A stretch of DNA of 64,000 nt, taken from Pseudomonas citri. Its GTDB lineage: Bacteria; Pseudomonadota; Gammaproteobacteria; Pseudomonadales; Pseudomonadaceae. Shown one piece after another: positions 1-7,494 of this stretch (position 1 is its first letter; every line of letters begins with the position of its first letter). The notes beneath the pieces are model-generated. The model saw only the letters and a list, made by a program, of their open reading frames with translations. It was not told the DNA's origin and made no database searches. The position numbers and the translations under genes were made by a program. Where the stretch lies: the NCBI RefSeq assembly GCF_025336485.1, contig NZ_JAODAB010000022.1:1-64000 (forward strand), written 5' to 3'.

Positions 1-10
1 ATGGCCTCCG

Positions 11-50
11 AAAACAAAACACCCTGCGAAAGCGTAGCCCTCGCAGGGTG
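11..50 (-). terminator. Rho-independent terminator of pckA
   Basis: A perfect 10-bp inverted repeat (CACCCTGCGA at 20-29, TCGCAGGGTG at 41-50) with an 11-nt loop is followed on the minus strand by TTTTGTTTT. That is the layout of an intrinsic terminator for minus-strand transcripts, and pckA ends 60 bases upstream of it. Confidence 0.7.
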
Positions 51-69
51 TGGGGGTGACCATCTCATT

Positions 70-97
70 AAGCCGCCCGGACAAGGGGCGGCTTTTT
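70..97 (+). terminator. Rho-independent terminator for a gene left of the window
   Basis: The arms AAGCCGCCC (70-78) and GGGCGGCTT (86-94) enclose a 7-nt loop and run into five Ts on the plus strand. The T-run orientation suits a plus-strand transcript arriving from outside the window, so two terminators probably insulate convergent genes here. Confidence 0.65.
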
Positions 98-110
98 CAT
101 TCGCTAAGCC

Positions 111-1652
111 TTACAACTGCGGCCCAGCAGCCTTGATCGCGTCGCTCACATCGAACTTCTTGAAGTTCTCGGTGAACAAGCCGGCCAGCGCCTTGGCAGC
201 TTCATCGTAGGCAGCCTTGTCAGCCCAGGTATTGCGCGGGTTCAGCAAGCCAGTCTCAACGCCAGGAACAGCCAGCGGCACGTCCAGGTTGATGATGTCC
301 AGGTGCTCGGTTTCAGCACCGATCAGCGCGCCGCTCTGGATGGCCGCGATCACCGCACGGGTGGTCGGGATGTTGAAGCGCTTGCCGACGCCGTAGCCAC
401 CGCCGGTCCAGCCGGTGTTGACCAGGTAGACCTTGGAGCCGAAGCCACGGATACGCTTGATCAGCAGCTCCGCGTACTCACCGGCAGGGCGCGGGAAGAA
501 CGGGGCGCCGAAGCAGGTGGAGAACGTCGACTTGATGCCGCTGCCCGAGCCCATTTCGGTCGAGCCCACCAGAGCGGTGTAGCCGGACAGGAAGTGGTAG
601 GCGGCTTGTTCTTCACTAAGGATCGACACAGGTGGCAGTACGCCGGTCAGGTCGCAGGTCAGGAAGATCACGGCATTGGGCTCGCCGCCGAGGTTTTTCT
701 CCGAACGCTTCTCGACGTGCTCCAGCGGGTAGGCGGCACGGCTGTTCTGGGTCAGGCTGCCATCGGCGTAGTCAGCCTTCTTGGCAGCATCCAGTACAAC
801 GTTTTCCAACACCGCACCGTGCTTGATGGCTTTCCAGATGACCGGCTCGTTCTTCTCGGACAGGTCGATGCACTTGGCATAGCAACCGCCTTCGATGTTG
901 AACACCACGCCCTCGCCCCAACCGTGCTCGTCGTCACCGATCAGGTAACGGCTTTCATCGGCGGACAGGGTGGTCTTGCCGGTGCCCGACAAACCGAAGA
1001 ACAGGGTAACGTCACCTTCTTCGCCGATGTTGGCGGCGCAGTGCATCGGCAGCACGTCGGCGGCCGGCAGCAGGAAGTTCTGCACGGAGAACATGGCTTT
1101 CTTCATTTCACCGGCGTAGCGCATACCAGCGATCAGCACTTTCTTCTGGGCGAAGTTGAGGATCACGCAACCATCGGAGTTGGTGCCGTCACGCTCTGGA
1201 ACGCATTCGAAGTTGGCAACGTTGAGCACCTGCCATTCTTCACGGCCAGCCGGGTTGTACTGGGCCGGGTTGATGAACAGGCAACGACCGAACAGGTTCT
1301 GCCAGGCAGTCTGGGTGGTCATCTTCACGGCCAGGTAGTGCTCTTGGGCAGCACCTACATGCACATGGGAAACAAAATGCTCTTGCGCGTTGTTGAACGC
1401 CTCGACGCGAGCCCACAGGGCATCGAACTTGTCGGCCGGGAACTTGCGGTTGATCGGGCCCCAAGCGATAGCATCCTGGGTGGTTGGCTCTTCCACGATG
1501 AAACGGTCGACTGGCGAGCGACCGGTACGGTGACCGGTACGGACAACCAGCGCGCCAGTATCGGCAAGCTCGCCTTCACCGCGATTCAGGGCTTCTTTGA
1601 CCAGTTCATCGACACTCAGATCGGTGTACACGGTGTTATTGGCTTGCGTCAT
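111..1652 (-). CDS. pckA: Phosphoenolpyruvate carboxykinase (ATP)
   Basis: This 513-residue cytosolic enzyme converts oxaloacetate and ATP to phosphoenolpyruvate, CO2 and ADP, the committed gluconeogenic step for growth on organic acids. The ATP-type family is recognised by the P-loop GLSGTGKTT at residues 220-228, the metal and nucleotide segment IGDDEHGWG at about 238-246, and the N-terminal substrate segment RTGRSPVDR near residue 43. Length is normal for the family (about 510-540) and the start ATG is at 1650-1652. It is transcribed alone, with its own terminator at 11-50. The next gene upstream on the same strand is hslO, 178 bases away. Confidence 0.97.
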   Translation of the reverse strand: MTQANNTVYTDLSVDELVKEALNRGEGELADTGALVVRTGHRTGRSPVDRFIVEEPTTQDAIAWGPINRKFPADKFDALWARVEAFNNAQEHFVSHVHVGAAQEHYLAVKMTTQTAWQNLFGRCLFINPAQYNPAGREEWQVLNVANFECVPERDGTNSDGCVILNFAQKKVLIAGMRYAGEMKKAMFSVQNFLLPAADVLPMHCAANIGEEGDVTLFFGLSGTGKTTLSADESRYLIGDDEHGWGEGVVFNIEGGCYAKCIDLSEKNEPVIWKAIKHGAVLENVVLDAAKKADYADGSLTQNSRAAYPLEHVEKRSEKNLGGEPNAVIFLTCDLTGVLPPVSILSEEQAAYHFLSGYTALVGSTEMGSGSGIKSTFSTCFGAPFFPRPAGEYAELLIKRIRGFGSKVYLVNTGWTGGGYGVGKRFNIPTTRAVIAAIQSGALIGAETEHLDIINLDVPLAVPGVETGLLNPRNTWADKAAYDEAAKALAGLFTENFKKFDVSDAIKAAGPQL

Positions 1653-1830
1653 GAGATTCCCCGTCGGCCCTTGGCCGAGTGCTCCAAACGTTTTGTAGTA
1701 GGAAGTCGCGCACTACTACCCGAAAAAAGTGGGCCGGATTATGCCAGAAACGCCCAAAAAAAGTAGGGCCCTCCCGTCAGTACGGCGTAAATCCGGCGTT
1801 TGACAGGAGATTTACCTGCGCTGAACCGTT

Positions 1831-2733
1831 TTAGTGACGAGTATCTGACGGTGCGTCGACACCCGCTCCGGCGAACAATTGAGCGACGTCCGCCGCATCG
1901 AACAGATAGCGCTCGTTGCAAAACTGGCAATCGATCTCGATGGCGCCGCCATGCTCGATCACCAGTTGCTGGGCATCTTCCCGCCCCAAACTGACCAACG
2001 CATTGCCAGAACGTTCACGAGAGCAACTGCATTGGAAGCGCAACGGCTGCCCATCGAACAGGCGAACGGCTTCCTGGTGGTAGAGGCGATGCAACACCGT
2101 TTCGTTGTCCAGGCCCAGCAGTTCATCGGCGCTCAGGGTGCTGGCCAGAGCGGTAACGTGTTGCCAACTGGCTTCACGTTCCTCGGGGTCACGCAGGCGT
2201 TCAGCGGGCAACTGTTGCAGCAGCAGGCCACGGGCGCGCCGTCCATCGGCGTAGAGCCAGAAGCCGGTGTTGGTCTGCTGGGACATGACGAAGTAATTGG
2301 TGAAGCATTCGGCGAGGGATGCACCGTCGAGATCGACGATGCCTTGGTAGCGCTTGCCGTGGGTCGGATCGACGGTCAGGGCCAACACGCCGTTGGGCAT
2401 CAGCTCGGCCAGGGTCGCGTCCGGCGCGATCTGTTCGCCGTGATAACGGGCCAGGCCACGGATTTCACGCTCACTGGAGCACTCGATCATCAGCAGGGGC
2501 ACCGGGCCTTCGGAACGTGCCTGGAGAATCAGCAAGCCATCGAACTTCAGGGTGCCGACCAACAACGCCGCGGCGGCCATCAGTTCGCCCAGCAACTGCG
2601 CAACAGGCTCCGGGTACGGGTGCTTGGCGAGGACCTCGGCGTAGCTACGCTCCAACGCAACCAGCTCGCCGCGCACGTCGCTGTCATCGAAGATGAAACG
2701 TTGGGTGTAGTCGGTGTCCGAAAAATCAGTCAT
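1831..2733 (-). CDS. hslO: Hsp33 redox-regulated molecular chaperone
   Basis: This 300-residue cytosolic holdase is activated by oxidation and prevents aggregation of unfolded proteins during oxidative and heat stress. The C-terminal zinc/redox switch is visible as a CSC pair (FQCSCSRER) followed by CQFC (DCQFCNERYLF), the canonical four-cysteine pattern CxC...CxxC. I chose the ATG at 2731-2733 (MTDFSDTDYTQRF). The frame is open nine codons further upstream to a TTG at 2760, but that start is weaker and family members begin near TDFSDTD. The heat-shock gene hslR lies just upstream on the same strand, as is common in Pseudomonas. Confidence 0.96.
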   Translation of the reverse strand: MTDFSDTDYTQRFIFDDSDVRGELVALERSYAEVLAKHPYPEPVAQLLGELMAAAALLVGTLKFDGLLILQARSEGPVPLLMIECSSEREIRGLARYHGEQIAPDATLAELMPNGVLALTVDPTHGKRYQGIVDLDGASLAECFTNYFVMSQQTNTGFWLYADGRRARGLLLQQLPAERLRDPEEREASWQHVTALASTLSADELLGLDNETVLHRLYHQEAVRLFDGQPLRFQCSCSRERSGNALVSLGREDAQQLVIEHGGAIEIDCQFCNERYLFDAADVAQLFAGAGVDAPSDTRH

Positions 2734-2866
2734 AGAGTCTGGTATCTGAGGGGATGGCAAATGATGGCGCGCATTTTATGGGCATTCAGGGTGCGTTCCA
2801 AGCAAGGTGTGGGCTTGCCTGACGGGCAGGCGCTTACAACTCATCCGAATGGGTAGGCTGGCACAT

Positions 2867-2896
2867 TGTGGCGAGGGCGCTTGTTCCCTCGCCACA
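2867..2896. repeat. TGTGGCGAGGG-type palindromic repeat
   Basis: Perfect 11-bp arms TGTGGCGAGGG (2867-2877) and CCCTCGCCACA (2886-2896) enclose an 8-nt loop. It lies in the space between hslO and hslR. The same arm occurs at 22166-22190 and, degenerate, at 36692-36762, so this is a second REP-like family next to the GTGGGAGC family. Confidence 0.7.
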
Positions 2897-2927
2897 GGAA
2901 CGTCACTGGCCTCCAGCCAGCGATGCG

Positions 2928-3332
2928 CTACTCGCTGTTGCTGTCATGGAACTTGAACAGATCCCGGCGCTGCTTCTTGCTCGGCTTGCCATCGGTGCTG
3001 ACACCCAGGGCACCGGCCTTGCGTTGCGCCGCCGCGGCTTCGCGCTTGGCAATGCTGGCTTCGGTTTCGCGATACAGGGCCTGTGCTTCGGGCGCGCCGC
3101 GACGCACGATCGACAATGCTTCAACCACCACGGTTTTCTCATCGAAACCGGTACGGATGACAAACTCATCGCCCACACGCGGTTCCTTGCCCGGCTTGCA
3201 TCGCTCGCCCCGGTGATGGACCTTGCCGCTTTCGATGGCGGCCTTGGCGAGGGCACGCGTTTTGTAGAACCGCGCCGCCCACAGCCATTTATCAAGACGG
3301 ACCTTATCGTCTTCTTCTTTTTTCTGCGCCAC
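2928..3332 (-). CDS. hslR: Hsp15 ribosome-associated RNA-binding heat shock protein
   Basis: A 134-residue protein with an N-terminal S4 RNA-binding domain (VRLDKWLWAARFYKTRALA, roughly residues 10-70) and a basic C-terminal tail. Hsp15 binds free 50S subunits carrying nascent chains and helps recycle stalled translation products. I chose the GTG start at 3330-3332: the coding strand has AGAGGA about 8 bases upstream and the product then begins MAQKKEEDDK, as in other pseudomonads. A TTG seven codons further upstream is also open but lacks a comparable ribosome binding site. Confidence 0.93.
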   Translation of the reverse strand: MAQKKEEDDKVRLDKWLWAARFYKTRALAKAAIESGKVHHRGERCKPGKEPRVGDEFVIRTGFDEKTVVVEALSIVRRGAPEAQALYRETEASIAKREAAAAQRKAGALGVSTDGKPSKKQRRDLFKFHDSNSE

Positions 3333-3568
3333 TGCACATCCTCTTTCTGCCAACCGTCAGAACTGTACTACCGTTTTTGTCGGGGGCACGAATCCGGTCC
3401 GACAGATAGAATGCCCGCCGAACCGCCTTCACCAGTACGGGTCGGCGCATCGAAGGTCACGAATGCAAACAGTCGAGTAGATAACTGTCGCCATTTTGTG
3501 ATTATTCTGCGTGAATACCGCGACTCACGAAGTCCACGATCCGAAGTACCGATCGCAGGTTTTTTTCA

Positions 3569-4051
3569 TTGAAGACTTTTGACCATCTGACCGTTGTCGG
3601 CCTACGCGAATGGGTGGCGCTCCCGGATCTGGGAGTTGCCGGCCTACGGGCAAAGATCGACACCGGTGCCAGCACCTCCAGCCTGCACGCCACCGACATC
3701 GAGCCGTTCGAGCGCGACGGGGAAAAGTGGGTGCGCTTCACAGCGCACCTCGGCACGGTGGTGCAATTGCGCCATCGCCGCTGCGAAGCCCCGTTGGTGA
3801 CGCGCAAGACCATAAAAAGCTCCAATGGTCAGGCCCAGGTCCGCTACGTGATCAGTACCACGCTGGCACTGGGCGACCGGATCTGGCGAGTCGAGTTTAC
3901 CCTTGCCTGTCGCAAATCCATGCGTTACCGCCTGTTACTGGGTTCCAAGGCTTTGATCGATGGCCAATTGGTGGTCAATCCAGGCGTCAAATATGTTCAA
4001 GACAAGCCGGTATTCCCGGTGTCCACTACCTCTGCCACAGGTGTTGCATGA
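3569..4051 (+). CDS. rimB: RimB-like retropepsin-type protease (ATP-dependent zinc protease family)
   Basis: A 160-residue protein of the family annotated as ATP-dependent zinc protease (PF05618). The aspartic-protease-like motif DTGAS sits at residues 31-35, within the fold-typical segment RAKIDTGASTSSLHA. The start is TTG (3569-3571), giving MKTFDHLTVVGLREW. The stop overlaps the start of rimK by four bases (ATGA), indicating translational coupling. In P. fluorescens, RimB works with the glutamate ligase RimK in controlling post-translational glutamylation of ribosomal protein S6; that role is known from the family and inferred here from the gene pairing. The third published operon member, rimA, is not seen upstream. 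Confidence 0.85.
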   Translation: MKTFDHLTVVGLREWVALPDLGVAGLRAKIDTGASTSSLHATDIEPFERDGEKWVRFTAHLGTVVQLRHRRCEAPLVTRKTIKSSNGQAQVRYVISTTLALGDRIWRVEFTLACRKSMRYRLLLGSKALIDGQLVVNPGVKYVQDKPVFPVSTTSATGVA

Positions 4052-4953
4052 AGATCGCTGTGCTGTCGCGTAATCCGCGTCTGTATTCCACTCGTCGCCT
4101 GGTTGAAGCCGGGACCGAACGTGGCCATGAAATGGTGGTGATCGACACCCTGCGCGCCTACATGAACATTGCCAGCCACAAGCCGCAGATCCACTACCGT
4201 GGCAAGCCGCTCGAGGGGTTCGACGCGGTGATCCCGCGGATTGGCGCATCGGTCACCTTCTACGGCTGCGCCGTGCTGCGTCAGTTCGAGATGATGGGGG
4301 TTTTTCCCCTCAACGAGTCCGTGGCCATCGCTCGTGCCCGGGACAAACTCCGTTCGCTGCAACTGCTGTCACGGCGCGGCATCGGCTTGCCGGTGACCGG
4401 CTTTGCCCACTCGCCCGACGACATCCCCGACCTGATCGCCATGGTCAACGGCGCGCCGCTGGTGATCAAGGTGCTGGAAGGCACCCAGGGCATCGGCGTG
4501 GTCCTGTGTGAAACCGCGACGGCAGCGGAATCGGTGATCGAGGCGTTCATGGGCTTGAAGCAGAACATCATGGTCCAGGAATACATCAAGGAAGCCGGCG
4601 GCGCGGACATTCGCTGTTTCGTGGTCGGCGACAAGGTGATTGCCTCGATGAAGCGCCAGGCCCGGCCCGGGGAATTTCGCTCCAACCTGCATCGTGGTGG
4701 CAGCGCCAGCCTGATCAAGATCACCCCGGAAGAGCGCATGACCGCCCTGCGCGCGGCCAAAGTCATGGGCCTGACCGTGGCGGGCGTGGACATCCTGCGC
4801 TCCAACCACGGGCCGCTGGTAATGGAAGTCAACTCCTCACCGGGCCTGGAAGGCATCGAGACCACCACGGGCAAGAACGTGGCGGGCATCATCATCGAGC
4901 ACTTGGAAAAAAATGGCGGGCCGAACATGACTCGGACCAAGGGCAAAGGCTAA
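4048..4953 (+). CDS. rimK: Ribosomal protein S6--L-glutamate ligase
   Basis: This 301-residue ATP-grasp enzyme adds glutamate residues to the C-terminus of ribosomal protein S6. Visible ATP-grasp elements include PLVIKVLEGTQGIGVVL (nucleotide and lysine segment), the QEYIKEAGGADIRCFVV strand, and the metal-binding VMEVNSSPGLEGIE near the C-terminus. The ATG at 4048 overlaps the rimB stop codon. The frame is open further upstream but only as an overlap with rimB, so the internal ATG is the real start. In plant-associated pseudomonads RimK influences the proteome and colonisation. The next gene, envZ, is convergent and only 13 bases away. Confidence 0.95.
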   Translation: MKIAVLSRNPRLYSTRRLVEAGTERGHEMVVIDTLRAYMNIASHKPQIHYRGKPLEGFDAVIPRIGASVTFYGCAVLRQFEMMGVFPLNESVAIARARDKLRSLQLLSRRGIGLPVTGFAHSPDDIPDLIAMVNGAPLVIKVLEGTQGIGVVLCETATAAESVIEAFMGLKQNIMVQEYIKEAGGADIRCFVVGDKVIASMKRQARPGEFRSNLHRGGSASLIKITPEERMTALRAAKVMGLTVAGVDILRSNHGPLVMEVNSSPGLEGIETTTGKNVAGIIIEHLEKNGGPNMTRTKGKG

Positions 4954-4966
4954 GAAGCAGCTGCCC

Positions 4967-6280
4967 CTAAACCGCATCCCGCGGCAGCATCAACCCCAAC
5001 GGCAACCGCACCCGCGCTTCCAGGCCGCCACCGGCGCGGTTGCGCAGCTCGACGTTGCCGCCATGCATCGAGGCGATGCGCTTGACGATGGCCAGCCCCA
5101 GCCCCGTGCCCTTCCCGCCCCGGGCACGATCCCCCCGGGTGAAGGGGTTGAAAATGGCTTCCAACTCCGACGAATCGATTCCGGCACCCCGGTCCATGAC
5201 GCTCAGCACCACATAAGGCGCATTGGTATCACCGGACACATACGCCGCCACTTCGACTCCCGTACCGGCATGGTTCAGGGCGTTGCCGATCAGGTTATTC
5301 AACAACCGCTTCATCGACACCCGGCGCAGTGGAAACGGCTGGATTGGCTCCAGGCGCAAGTGGACTTTTTCAGCATTCTGGTTGTAGGGCGCGACCACTT
5401 CCCGCACCAGTTCGCTGAGGTCCACCTCTTCGACGGACTCGTCACGGCCGTCACGAATGAACGCCAGGAACTGGTCGAGGATCGCATCCATGTCTTCAAT
5501 GTCGCGGACCATGTCATCGGTCAGTTCGGTGTGCTCGCCCATCAGCTCCAGCGACAACCTCAGGCGGGTCAGCGGTGTGCGCAAGTCGTGGGAGACACCC
5601 GCCAGCATCAGTTCGCGCTCGCGCCCGGCCTGCTCGACGTCCTCGGCCATCTGGTTGAATGCGCGATAGACCTCGGTCATTTCGCTGGGCGTGTCGCTGA
5701 TGGGCAGCCTCACGCTACGGCCCTGGCCCAGTTGACGGGCGGCGTAGACCAGGCGCTTCAAGGGCTGGTTGAGCTGGCTGACGAAGATCCACGCCGATGC
5801 CGTCGACAGCAGGCCGATGGCCAGGAACCAGCCGAGTACGTTCCAGATTTTCTGGCCGCGCAGCGGATGCGGGTACAACGGTACCTTCAGCCAGCCGTCC
5901 CCCAGACTTGGGGCCCGGACCCACAATGCGGGCGGTGAATGCATGCGCAGCCGGACCTCGGTATCGGCACCGAGCTCGGCCTGCATCTGGCGTTGGTAAA
6001 TCTCGCTGTAGGGCCAGTGCTGCTCGCCTTCCGGCACACCGGCACCGACGACCCGGATCAGGGTCGCCGCTTCGGCGATCTTCGCCCGATTGTTCTCATC
6101 GGCAGCCCAATAGGCCCGCAGGGTCAAGGCAACACCATGGCTGTATTGCCGGTCCACCAGCACGTCTTCATTCATGAGCAGGTAGACGAGCGTCAGCGCC
6201 TTGGAGAAGAGCACGACGATCAGCACCAGCCAGAGGGTGCGGGAGAAGAAACTCTGGGGGAACCAAACCGGGGTTTTCAT
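4967..6280 (-). CDS. envZ: Osmolarity sensor histidine kinase EnvZ (AmgS-like)
   Basis: This 437-residue inner-membrane sensor kinase phosphorylates OmpR. Layout: transmembrane segment about 14-36, periplasmic loop to about 145, second membrane segment about 147-168, HAMP linker about 170-222, then the H-box SHDLRTPLTRL with phospho-accepting His231. The ATP-binding domain shows the N-box LNNLIGNALNHA (about 327-338), the G1 box DRGAGI (363-368) and the G2 box GGKGTGLGL (388-396). It lies downstream of ompR on the same strand with a 115-base gap, so the pair is probably cotranscribed. The P. aeruginosa orthologues are called AmgRS and respond to aminoglycoside-induced membrane stress. Confidence 0.95.
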   Translation of the reverse strand: MKTPVWFPQSFFSRTLWLVLIVVLFSKALTLVYLLMNEDVLVDRQYSHGVALTLRAYWAADENNRAKIAEAATLIRVVGAGVPEGEQHWPYSEIYQRQMQAELGADTEVRLRMHSPPALWVRAPSLGDGWLKVPLYPHPLRGQKIWNVLGWFLAIGLLSTASAWIFVSQLNQPLKRLVYAARQLGQGRSVRLPISDTPSEMTEVYRAFNQMAEDVEQAGRERELMLAGVSHDLRTPLTRLRLSLELMGEHTELTDDMVRDIEDMDAILDQFLAFIRDGRDESVEEVDLSELVREVVAPYNQNAEKVHLRLEPIQPFPLRRVSMKRLLNNLIGNALNHAGTGVEVAAYVSGDTNAPYVVLSVMDRGAGIDSSELEAIFNPFTRGDRARGGKGTGLGLAIVKRIASMHGGNVELRNRAGGGLEARVRLPLGLMLPRDAV

Positions 6281-6395
6281 GAATAACCGCTACACACTTG
6301 CAGGAACGAGCGATGCTCGCACAATGACGGACTGCGAGTCGCCTGGAAGAAGGTTTTCACCCTCTCCCAAGCCACTCGCTCCTACAAATCGCCGA

Positions 6396-7136
6396 TCATT
6401 TGCTGGCGGCGCCGTCCGGAACGAACACATAACCCACGCCCCAGACCGTCTGGATATAACGTGGCTTGGAAGGATCGGGCTCGATCATCCGGCGCAGACG
6501 GGAAATCTGCACGTCGATGGAGCGCTCCAGCGCATCCCACTCGCGACCACGGGCCAGGTTCATCAGCTTGTCGCGGGTCAACGGTTGGCGGGCGTTCATC
6601 ACCAGGGCCTTGAGCACCGCGAACTCACCGGTGGTGAGCATGTGGACTTCATTACCGCGCTTGAGCTCGCGGGTGGCCAGGGACAGTTCATAGTCGCCGA
6701 AGGTCACGCTTTCATCTTCACTGCCCGGCGCGCCCGGTACCGGAGCCGACTGGCGACGCAGGACCGCCTTGACCCGGGCCATCAACTCGTCGGGGTTGAA
6801 CGGCTTGGCCAGGTAATCGTCGGCGCCCAGTTCAAGGCCCTTGATACGGCTCAGTTCGTCGCCCTTGGCGGTGAGCATGATGATCGGGATCTGGTTGTTG
6901 GCGCCACGCAGGCGACGGCAGGCAGTGAGACCATCTTCACCGGGCAGCATCAGGTCGAGCACCACCAGGTTGAAGACTTCCCGGGCCAGCAGTCGATCCA
7001 TTTGTTCGGTGTTCGGGACAGTGCGGGCGCGGTAGCCCTTGCTGACGAAAAAGCGCTCCAGCAGGCTGCTCAGCCCCGGATCGTCGTCAACGATTAGAAT
7101 TTTTTCGCCTTCAGCAGTTTGTGCAGTGCTGCTCAT
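6396..7136 (-). CDS. ompR: Response regulator OmpR (AmgR-like)
   Basis: This 246-residue DNA-binding response regulator is the partner of EnvZ. The receiver domain has the acidic pocket DDD at 17-19, phospho-accepting Asp61 (VVLDLMLPGEDG), Thr89 and the conserved Lys111 (YLAKPF). The C-terminal winged-helix domain includes LMNLARGREWDALERSID and VWGVGYVF. It is the first gene of the ompR-envZ unit and is transcribed divergently from tex across a 358-base space. Confidence 0.96.
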   Translation of the reverse strand: MSSTAQTAEGEKILIVDDDPGLSSLLERFFVSKGYRARTVPNTEQMDRLLAREVFNLVVLDLMLPGEDGLTACRRLRGANNQIPIIMLTAKGDELSRIKGLELGADDYLAKPFNPDELMARVKAVLRRQSAPVPGAPGSEDESVTFGDYELSLATRELKRGNEVHMLTTGEFAVLKALVMNARQPLTRDKLMNLARGREWDALERSIDVQISRLRRMIEPDPSKPRYIQTVWGVGYVFVPDGAASK

Positions 7137-7282
7137 AGGAAGCTCCTTTGATCTCGGCGCGCATTATGGCCTAGCTGCCGTTATACGCACCGTGTGCATT
7201 GTTAGCAGATTTTTCCTCTATCTCCATGAATTCGGGTATCTGGCCTACAGACCACGTCCCCCCCTCAAGACGGAACGCTGGT

Positions 7283-7494
7283 TATAATGCGCGGCCCTTT
7301 GTGCCAGGGAATACCGCTCCGTGCCGTCCCTGGCGTGCCAGTGCCTTGCGTTGGCCAGGCAGCACTTTTTGAATTTCGCAGGTCAAGGCAGCCTTTTGAC
7401 CCAGGCAGCGGCGCGTGCCAGGCCGCTCAACCAGTCTCGCCGAGCCCCGTTCCCGCGGTGGCGAGCCTGATTTCACAATTTGTCAGGTGGTTTT
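7283..7494 (+). promoter_or_regulatory. Probable tex promoter and structured leader in the ompR-tex space
   Basis: The 358-base space between ompR and tex contains a consensus -10 hexamer TATAAT at 7283-7288; no convincing -35 is visible at the right distance. About 200 bases separate it from the tex ATG. This leader contains a perfect 8-bp inverted repeat, GCCAGGGA (7303-7310) and TCCCTGGC (7327-7334), with a 16-nt loop, and a T-run near 7365. The promoter call rests only on the -10 match. Confidence 0.35.
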
